From assembly GCA_902782665.1 (NCBI GenBank), contig CACZOA010000095.1:1-37705 (forward strand): a stretch of DNA of 37,705 nucleotides, given 5' to 3'. Shown here in pieces: positions 31,955 to 37,705 of the stretch (within the stretch, counting starts at the first letter, position 1; every line of letters begins with the position of its first letter). The position numbers and the translations under genes are program-made. This DNA is from an uncultured Bacteroidales bacterium. GTDB taxonomy: Bacteria; Bacteroidota; Bacteroidia; Bacteroidales; Paludibacteraceae. The notes beneath the pieces were generated by a model. The model did no database searches. It saw nothing but the letters and a program-made list of their open reading frames with translations, and had not been told where the DNA came from.

Positions 31955-32737
31955 TTAAAACTTAGTGATAATATTGATGATCTCTTCTGTAGCAAGGAAA
32001 TCAAGTTTTTCCTTAAGTCCCTGCTGAGATGCAGAATCCAAACCAGTTCCTGCCAAGAAGCCATTCTTCCAAGCCTGATCATCTGATTTGTTTGACCATG
32101 CTACAACAATACCAATAAGCTCTCTTTGCTGACCCTCAGACAATGTCTGGAACACACCAGCCATTTCACCCAAACCTTCTGTAGTAGGCTGAATAGAAGC
32201 TAGCTTATCCTCATAAACAGCATCAAACAATGTTTTGTGAGACTCTCCCTGCTTGATTCCATCAGATTCTCCCTCACCAAGTTGATCAGAACCATTACTA
32301 AACTCAGAAATAGCATCCAACAAATCCTGTGTTGTAATCTCGTCCATCTGAACACCATACTCCACAAGTCCTGAGATAGCTTCATCCAACATTTCAGCAG
32401 CCTGTTTTCCATCCTTTTCAGACGCAGCAGCAGCGATAAATGACTGCATCCATGCTGCATTATCCTTATTCTTGTTGTACTCAATTACAGTCTCAGCAAG
32501 TTTCTGCAACTGGTCTTTTGTCATAGAAGTAGCCTGAGCAAAAAGGTTGCTACCTTTTTCGCTATAGTTGTCTACGATATCTTTCATTAGACTACCTGCC
32601 TCTGTAGGAGTCACAACATTATTAACTTGCTCCTGTTTTGGTGCGTCATCGTCATCGTCGTCGCCACAAGAAGAAGTTCCCATAGAGAAAGCACAGCCAA
32701 TTGCAAGTGCCACCCAAAAATTTCTTAGTTTAATCAT
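31955..32737 (-). CDS. Lipoprotein with acidic export-like signal and internal helical duplication
   Basis: I do not recognise the family. The signal peptide ends in the lipobox GTSS-C24, followed by G and six Asp, an acidic stretch of the kind that marks Bacteroidetes lipoproteins for surface display. The 236-residue mature part is nearly all helical. Residues 72-103 (MTKDQLQKLAETVIEY...) and 199-230 (LSEGQQRELIGIVVAW...) align in sequence, including N-K-x-D-x-A-W then F-[IL]-A, suggesting duplication of a helical unit. It has a near-perfect consensus promoter, hinting at constitutive expression. Confidence 0.72.
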   Translation of the reverse strand: MIKLRNFWVALAIGCAFSMGTSSCGDDDDDDAPKQEQVNNVVTPTEAGSLMKDIVDNYSEKGSNLFAQATSMTKDQLQKLAETVIEYNKNKDNAAWMQSFIAAAASEKDGKQAAEMLDEAISGLVEYGVQMDEITTQDLLDAISEFSNGSDQLGEGESDGIKQGESHKTLFDAVYEDKLASIQPTTEGLGEMAGVFQTLSEGQQRELIGIVVAWSNKSDDQAWKNGFLAGTGLDSASQQGLKEKLDFLATEEIINIITKF

Positions 32738-32800
32738 AAGCCCTATTACTTTAATCTTTAATTAATTAGTTATCATCATGACTTTATGTCATAACACGGA

Positions 32801-32831
32801 CAAATATATCCCTTTAAATCCAAAAAACAAA
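32801..32831 (-). promoter_or_regulatory. Consensus promoter of the lipoprotein gene
   Basis: The minus strand has TTTG (32828-32831), exactly 19 nt, TATATTTG (32801-32808). The leader to ATG 32737 is about 55 nt and contains a 5-bp dyad ATGAC/GTCAT. Confidence 0.75.
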
Positions 32832-32845
32832 TTTATTGCTGATTT

Positions 32846-35485
32846 TTAACTTTTTCCAAGCAATATTTTTTTCACTTCATGAAGTTTGTTCAAAGCTTCA
32901 ATCGGCGTCAGGTTGTCGATATCAATTGTCAGGATCTCATCACGCACTTGAGAAAGTGTAGGATCATCAAGTTGGAAAATACTCAACTGTGTGCCAGCTG
33001 GAAGTTTAGGCTCCGTAGCTTTCTTTATTTTCTCAGTTGTGACGTCGGTATCCCTATGTTGTTCTTCTAGACGGTGCAGAATCTCGTTTGCTCTATCTAC
33101 GACAGTAGACGGCATACCTGCAAGTTTAGCCACATGGATACCGAAACTGTGTTCACTTCCACCCTCTTTCAGTTTACGCAAGAATATCACCTTGCCATCT
33201 GCCTCACGTACCGACACATTATAGTTTTTCACTCGCTCAAACGTGTTTTCCATCTCGTTAAGCTCATGGTAGTGAGTGGCGAAAAGAGTTTTAGGATTAG
33301 CCTTTGGATTCTCATGAAGATACTCCACGATAGCCCATGCGATTGAGATACCGTCATAAGTAGAAGTTCCACGGCCAAGCTCATCGAACAGTACAAGTGA
33401 ACGGTCGGTGATATTATTGATGATGCTCGACGCTTCCGTCATCTCCACCATAAACGTTGATTCGCCCATCGAGATATTGTCAGAAGCTCCCACACGTGTG
33501 AATATCTTATCAACGACTCCGATGTGGGCACTGTCGGCAGGCACAAAACATCCAATCTGAGCCAGCACAACAATCAAAGCAGTCTGACGAAGCAATGCCG
33601 ACTTACCAGCCATATTAGGACCGGTGATCATCATAATCTGCCTCTTATCATTGTCGAGTTCCACACTGTTGGCGATATACGGGCTGTCTATTGGCAACTG
33701 ACGTTCGATCACAGGATGACGTCCCTCACGAATATCAATCACAAGACTGTCGTCAACTACTGGTCTCACATACTTGTATTTTTCAGAAATTGACACAAAA
33801 GACATCAAACAATCAAGTTGCGCAATTATAGAAGTGTCAGTCTGGACAGGTGAGATATAATCGGCGAGCTCATCGATAAGCTCCATGAACAATCGCGTCT
33901 CCAACGGGATTATCATCTCCTCCGCCTTAGTGATTTTAGCTTCAAGTTCTTTCAATTCAGGAGTGATATAGCGTTCAGCTCCAGTAAGAGTCTGCTTACG
34001 GATCCACTCCTGAGGAACCTTATCCTTATGAGTGTTTCGCACCTCAAGATAATAGCCGAACACATTATTATAGCCCACTTTAAGGGATGTGATGCCTGTG
34101 CGAGCTGTCTCCTCATCCTGGATCTGCAAAAGCACATCCTTGCTGTTGGTAGAAATACGTCTCCAACTATCAAGATCTTCATTATATCCTGGAGCGATCA
34201 CACCACCCTTCGACAACAAAGCAGGAGGATTCGGCACAATCATCGCGTCGATCTTAGAGCATATATGCTCACAAGGATTAAGACGCTCAGCCATTCCCTG
34301 AAGGTTGACGTTGCTGCTCTGGGAGCAAGCCATTTTAATAGGCCCCACCATCTTCAATGCCGAGCACAAAGCCAGCACATCACGTGGATTGGCTCGTTTG
34401 GCAGCGATTTTAGAGACGATACGTTCCATATCGCCGATCTGAGGCAGACATTCGTTGAGAAGCTCACGCAATTGTTTCTCCTGGAACAACGTCTCGACAA
34501 TCTCATGACGCTCTACGATTGGAGTGACCTCTTTAAGAGGTTGAGCCAGCCAACGCATCATCTGACGTGAACCCATAGGAGTCATCGTCTCATTGATAAT
34601 GCCGAGAAGCGAACGTTGGTTTTCGTCCGACGTTGGGAAAAGTTCAAGGTTACGCACCGTGAAACGGTCCATCCAGACATATTTCTCCTCCTCGATACGA
34701 CGGATTGAATTGACGTGGCTGATATTTTTATGTTGGGTATAGTCGAGATAATGAAGGATCGCGCCTGCGGCAACCTGACCCACCTGAAGATTTTCCACAC
34801 CAAATCCTTTCAGAGACGTTGTGTTGAAATGGGCAAGAAGTTTACCACGTGCACTGTCAGGAGTGAAAGCCCAATCATCAAGTTCATTCACAAGATAATG
34901 TTTTGAGAAAGAATCCTCAAAATCACGTCTGCAGCCCCTTTCGATCAAGATCTCCTTAGGAGTGTAGACGGAAAGCAGTTTGTCGACGTAGTCCTGCTTA
35001 CCCTGTGAAAGCAGATACTCACCTGTGGAGATGTCGAGGAACGACACTCCGTAGATGTCATTAGACTTTTTTTCTTTGCTACGGCACACCGCGCACAAGA
35101 AATTATTCTCACGTGGATCAAGGATATTCTCACTCATCGTAACACCCGGAGTAGAGAGCTCCGTGATGCCACGTTTCACAAGACCTTTAGCCTGTTTAGG
35201 ATCCTCAAGCTGGTCGCAAATCGCCACACGATAACCGTGGCGTACAAGTTTAGGCAGATAAGTGTCGAGAGCGTGGTGAGGGAAACCGGCAAGAGGCATT
35301 TCACCCGAGCCACCACCGTTGTTACGTTTAGTAAGTGTGATGCCAAGAGCCTCAGACGCTTTTATCGCGTCGTCGCCAAAAGTTTCATAGAAATCACCTA
35401 CACGGAAAAGAAGGATCGCATCAGGATACTGCGATTTATACTCGGAATATTGCCTCATTAAAGGCGTTTCACTTTTTTCTGCCAC
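32846..35485 (-). CDS. mutS: DNA mismatch repair protein MutS
   Basis: MutS recognises mismatches and small loops and recruits MutL. The 879-aa protein carries the N-terminal mismatch-binding F-x-E motif in [16 protein letters not shown] (around residue 30), the Walker A GPNMAGKS (~617-624), Walker [15 protein letters not shown] and a C-terminal dimerisation helix-turn-helix. The start is GTG at 35485; the next ATG would remove the conserved ETPLMRQY region. A candidate -7 box (TAATTTTG, 35539-35546 minus strand) and a 6-bp hairpin (35501-35522) lie upstream. Confidence 0.96.
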   Translation of the reverse strand: MAEKSETPLMRQYSEYKSQYPDAILLFRVGDFYETFGDDAIKASEALGITLTKRNNGGGSGEMPLAGFPHHALDTYLPKLVRHGYRVAICDQLEDPKQAKGLVKRGITELSTPGVTMSENILDPRENNFLCAVCRSKEKKSNDIYGVSFLDISTGEYLLSQGKQDYVDKLLSVYTPKEILIERGCRRDFEDSFSKHYLVNELDDWAFTPDSARGKLLAHFNTTSLKGFGVENLQVGQVAAGAILHYLDYTQHKNISHVNSIRRIEEEKYVWMDRFTVRNLELFPTSDENQRSLLGIINETMTPMGSRQMMRWLAQPLKEVTPIVERHEIVETLFQEKQLRELLNECLPQIGDMERIVSKIAAKRANPRDVLALCSALKMVGPIKMACSQSSNVNLQGMAERLNPCEHICSKIDAMIVPNPPALLSKGGVIAPGYNEDLDSWRRISTNSKDVLLQIQDEETARTGITSLKVGYNNVFGYYLEVRNTHKDKVPQEWIRKQTLTGAERYITPELKELEAKITKAEEMIIPLETRLFMELIDELADYISPVQTDTSIIAQLDCLMSFVSISEKYKYVRPVVDDSLVIDIREGRHPVIERQLPIDSPYIANSVELDNDKRQIMMITGPNMAGKSALLRQTALIVVLAQIGCFVPADSAHIGVVDKIFTRVGASDNISMGESTFMVEMTEASSIINNITDRSLVLFDELGRGTSTYDGISIAWAIVEYLHENPKANPKTLFATHYHELNEMENTFERVKNYNVSVREADGKVIFLRKLKEGGSEHSFGIHVAKLAGMPSTVVDRANEILHRLEEQHRDTDVTTEKIKKATEPKLPAGTQLSIFQLDDPTLSQVRDEILTIDIDNLTPIEALNKLHEVKKILLGKS

Positions 35486-35625
35486 GTCTCTTATATTTTA
35501 GGGGATATCTCCATACATCCCCGATTTTCACTCAGCCACAAAATTATCCAAAATCCGCCGATTTACACAGACGAGAGAAAAATAGATATTAACACAATAA
35601 TAAAAAGAGACGATGGAGAGTGGAA

Positions 35626-35660
35626 GATTGATGATTGATGATTGATGATTGATGGTTGAT
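35626..35660 (+). repeat. Heptanucleotide tandem repeat (GATTGAT)5
   Basis: Four perfect GATTGAT units and a fifth reading GGTTGAT. Seven-base units change copy number by slippage; here they are non-coding and ~140 bp upstream of mutS. Confidence 0.85.
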
Positions 35661-35673
35661 GGTGGAGGAGGGA

Positions 35674-35779
35674 TTTGTTTTGTATTGCCTTCCAGGCAAA
35701 GCTTGGGTGATGGGGTTCTCATACCCCGGGACTTCATCCCGGGTTACTTACGCTCCGCTCGTGGCGTCTTCCAGACGCT
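35674..35779 (+). repeat. Structured GC-rich repeat element, copy A
   Basis: About 106 bp, far richer in GC than its surroundings, with three hairpins: TTGCCT-TCC-AGGCAA (35685-35699), CCCGGGA-CTTCA-TCCCGGG in the middle, and GCGTCT-TCC-AGACGC (35764-35778). The two terminal hairpins share the loop context CTTCCAG. A second copy lies beyond the glycan-binding gene in the same orientation. Confidence 0.8.
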
Positions 35780-35788
35780 ATACGTCCC

Positions 35789-35822
35789 TAATAAAAAGAG
35801 ACGATGCGATTTGCAACGTCTC
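35789..35822 (-). terminator. Terminator of the glycan-binding gene
   Basis: GAGACGTTGC and GCATCGTCTC (minus strand) form a 10-bp stem with one mismatch and a 5-nt loop, followed by TTTTTATTA, 38 bp after the stop. Confidence 0.78.
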
Positions 35823-35859
35823 CAAATTATTAAGTCATCATAACAGTAGCGACTCTATA

Positions 35860-37221
35860 TCACTTACAAGATCCAATTATTGGACTAATATAGAAGTCAC
35901 GTGTAGGCTGGCCCCACTTTAGCATAGGATAAACAGCTCCATTATTATCCTTTGGAACAATACGCAAGTTATCAACGGCAATAAACGGATGACTCGATTG
36001 ATTAGGCTGGTCAGATTGACCGAACACAATACCAATGCTTTGGATAGACTCCACTTCTGAACTAAGCAACTTAGAAGCAAGTTTGGCATTTTTGGGCAAA
36101 TCAAAGAAAGGAAGTCCATTCTGTACATCTCCAAATCCATGATATTCCATATCTGGATCATTTATAAGTCTACGATCAGTTTGTGGAGAACAATAATAGC
36201 TTTGAGTTGCGAAGTTATATCGTAACTCTTCCATCGGAATTGTTATTGTCATCCAATCACCTCCTGATGTCCAATTATCAAATGTTGCAGGGGACATCCA
36301 TACACCATCATCATCTTTTCGAAAACTAGCTTTGGATGGTTGCCAAAATGCACAGTAGCTTCGAATATTCCAACATTCTCCGTCATAGAAACCGATACCA
36401 AAGCCATTTCCATTAATTGGATACTCACTAGGAACATAAACCTCAAACTTGATCACGTAATCGTTGAATGATGTCTCTCCATTCGTTATCGACTCGGAGA
36501 AACATCCAAAAGGAGTTGGATACTTAGGCTTTACCCCATTGGGATTAGATTCTCCATTTGGAGAATAAGTCCAAGCAGTGTAGCCATCGACATCCCAAAA
36601 AACAGAAAAGTCTCCACGAGTATTCTCAGATTTAAGAATGGATTCTTTTAGTTCTATAAATTTGTCCGGCATTTTTATGGTCGAATCCTCCCATTCGTCA
36701 TAATATTCCACATATGGTCTTTCCTGATTAAACAAATTTAGACACTCAGGATCATCATGAGTAATTAGTAAATTCCTAGTGTCACGGAAAATAAAGGCAG
36801 TTTCAGTCTCACCTGCCTCATTCTCAAATACAATTGTTCCATTATTCGCTACACCATCAGGTATTTCGATTGTAGCACGAAAAGGATCCCAAATAATTAT
36901 AGAACCGTCTTCCGTTGATGCAATGATGTTATGCCCTTTACCATCCCAGAATTTTGCTTTTAACGGTTCCGACAAATTAATGCCTACAACGTTTAGCGTT
37001 TTTACCGCCATCTCATTGTCACACATTGTGACACAAGGTAATTTTTTAGCGTTTTGAGAGCCATTATCCACTGAATCTCTTCTGAATGTAACATCAACGA
37101 CATTTTTTACGTCGTATTCAACAGAAGATCCGTCAGATTGCTTTATCACCATATAGGTAGAGGCAAAAGATCCTACTCCGAACATTGTAAAAGCTAGAAC
37201 ATGAATTAATTTCTTTTTCAT
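35860..37221 (-). CDS. Exported glycan-binding-like protein
   Basis: The 453-aa protein has a signal peptide (1-20, ending SFAS) without a lipobox Cys. A short N-terminal domain (TYMVIKQSDGSSVEYDV) is common in Bacteroidetes secreted proteins. Residues ~70-150 look IPT/TIG-like (VVGINLSEPLKAKFWDG ... GTIVFENEAGE). Residues ~190-445 resemble the C-terminal carbohydrate-binding domain of surface glycan-binding proteins: FSVFWDVDGY, YVIKFEVYVPSEYPING, WTSGGDWMTITIPMEEL, PFIAVDNLRIVP. No SusC/SusD or glycoside hydrolase gene is in the window, so the glycan is unknown. The gene is flanked on both sides by copies of the structured repeat. Confidence 0.7.
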   Translation of the reverse strand: MKKKLIHVLAFTMFGVGSFASTYMVIKQSDGSSVEYDVKNVVDVTFRRDSVDNGSQNAKKLPCVTMCDNEMAVKTLNVVGINLSEPLKAKFWDGKGHNIIASTEDGSIIIWDPFRATIEIPDGVANNGTIVFENEAGETETAFIFRDTRNLLITHDDPECLNLFNQERPYVEYYDEWEDSTIKMPDKFIELKESILKSENTRGDFSVFWDVDGYTAWTYSPNGESNPNGVKPKYPTPFGCFSESITNGETSFNDYVIKFEVYVPSEYPINGNGFGIGFYDGECWNIRSYCAFWQPSKASFRKDDDGVWMSPATFDNWTSGGDWMTITIPMEELRYNFATQSYYCSPQTDRRLINDPDMEYHGFGDVQNGLPFFDLPKNAKLASKLLSSEVESIQSIGIVFGQSDQPNQSSHPFIAVDNLRIVPKDNNGAVYPMLKWGQPTRDFYISPIIGSCK

Positions 37222-37300
37222 ATAGTAAAAAAGGTATTATAAATATTTATATTCGACAAAACCCAAAAATTAAGTAGAATCTTATACTACTACTCGACTA

Positions 37301-37331
37301 CAAAAATAAAATCACATTCTACATTTACAAA
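37301..37331 (-). promoter_or_regulatory. Consensus promoter of the glycan-binding gene
   Basis: The minus strand has TTTG (37328-37331), exactly 19 nt, TATTTTTG (37301-37308), giving a leader of about 70 nt to ATG 37221. Confidence 0.75.
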
Positions 37332-37505
37332 ATATTCTAAAAAATCCCACTTTATTTTCACAAAAAAGTAATATAAAAACTAATAGTGATTACATCTAAT
37401 CCAACAAATATTAGTAAAAACGATAGAAAAAAAACGAAATTATTTACGAAAGAATGGTGGTGAATAAATGAAAACGTTTGAGAGGTTTATGGGTGAAAGT
37501 ATTGT

Positions 37506-37615
37506 TTTGTTTTGTATTGTATTGTATTCCAGGCAAAGCTTGGGCGTTGGGTCTCTCATACCCCGGGACTTCCTCACAGTTTTACACGCTCCGCCCGTGG
37601 TGTCTTCCAGACGCT
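37506..37615 (+). repeat. Structured GC-rich repeat element, copy B
   Basis: Aligns with copy A over ~106 bp in the same orientation, with identical blocks TCCAGGCAAAGCTTGGG, CTCATACCCCGGGACTTC and GTCTTCCAGACGCT. The first and middle hairpins are broken by substitutions, so this copy looks decayed. Confidence 0.8.
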
Positions 37616-37705
37616 GTCCGGTCCATAAAGTCCAAACACAGGGGCAGGATTATCACTCCCGGAGTTCTCCGTGTCCGCTGTGGTCATTATTTATGCGTGA
37701 CATAC

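Larger units (their letters stand above)
35486..35859. other. Repeat-rich region between mutS and the glycan-binding gene
   Basis: This 374-bp stretch has no gene. It holds the mutS leader and candidate promoter (35501-35546), an 18-bp direct repeat (35598-35615 and 35789-35806), a 7-bp microsatellite (35626-35660), a three-hairpin GC-rich element (35674-35779) and a terminator (35789-35822). Confidence 0.7.
37222..37705. other. AT-rich upstream region and repeat copy B
   Basis: This 484-bp stretch has no gene. It contains the promoter of the glycan-binding gene, about 150 bp of AT-rich DNA with no structure I can name, and repeat copy B. From 37620 to the end the sequence is GC-richer and holds no recognisable coding signal. 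Confidence 0.6.

Noticed and set aside
34028-34570. Plus-strand open frame of 180 aa inside mutS
   Set aside because: Antisense shadow of conserved mutS codons; no promoter or domain.
35649-35922. Small open frames across the GC-rich repeat element
   Set aside because: They arise from the repeat's base composition, differ between its two copies and have no start signals.
37620-37705. Possible start of a further gene or repeat at the window edge
   Set aside because: GC-richer sequence without a recognisable frame or motif; too short to judge.

Overview
The window looks like chromosomal DNA from a member of the Bacteroidales, probably Prevotellaceae-like; the genus cannot be fixed from the sequence alone. 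The reasons are AT-rich intergenic DNA, promoters of the Bacteroidetes type (-33 TTTG or TTGC, about 19 nt, -7 TAnnTTTG), lipoproteins with Bacteroidetes-style acidic residues after the lipobox Cys, a C10 (streptopain-type) protease with a sorting-domain-like tail, and a complete type V (FimA/Mfa1-like) fimbrial operon. No rRNA, CRISPR array, phage or transposase gene was seen. There is one tRNA gene, tRNA-Arg(UCU).

Layout. 1-3.6 kb (+): the 3' part of a DnaJ/TerB-like gene whose frame is broken at a run of nine A, then a tight four-gene run of aguB (N-carbamoylputrescine amidase), an exported barrel protein with a duplicated charged linker, and lrgA/lrgB. 3.7-6.8 kb (+): a class A penicillin-binding protein and a guanine-deaminase-like enzyme. 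6.9-10.1 kb (-): an exported protein of unknown role and an LtaS-like membrane sulfatase-fold enzyme. 10.2-15.6 kb: the C10 protease (+), tadA with a small ribbon-helix-helix gene (-), a Schlafen/AlbA_2 protein (+) and a GT2 glycosyltransferase (+). 15.6-16.5 kb (-): an exported protein of unknown role.

16.6-27.0 kb (-): the fimbrial operon. In transcription order it runs DUF3575/OmpA-like outer-membrane protein, DUF5119-like lipoprotein, major fimbrillin, fimbrillin paralogue, a third fimbrillin-like lipoprotein, a large accessory subunit, and a tip-like lipoprotein with a C-terminal C-type-lectin-like (FISUMP-type) domain. All five subunits downstream of the DUF5119 gene combine a lipobox with a Thr-Arg dipeptide 28-45 residues later, the pattern expected for lipid-anchored precursors trimmed by a trypsin-like protease. 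Two of them carry EF-hand-like calcium loops. A strong intercistronic hairpin sits directly after the major fimbrillin gene, and the operon has a long GAUGA-rich leader.

27.4-31.9 kb: tRNA-Arg and miaB (-), then a PASTA protein (+), an antitoxin/PIN-toxin pair that seems to have been inserted, and an rluD-type pseudouridine synthase. 31.9-37.2 kb (-): a lipoprotein with an internal duplication, mutS, and an exported glycan-binding-like protein flanked by two copies of a GC-rich structured repeat of about 106 bp.

Many gene ends share a family of GACGC/GCGTC palindromes that act as terminators. One member lies inside the signal-peptide codons of the DUF5119 gene. The most promising material is the fimbrial operon (calcium loops, processing sites, stoichiometry hairpin, lectin-like tip) and the repeat-flanked glycan-binding gene.
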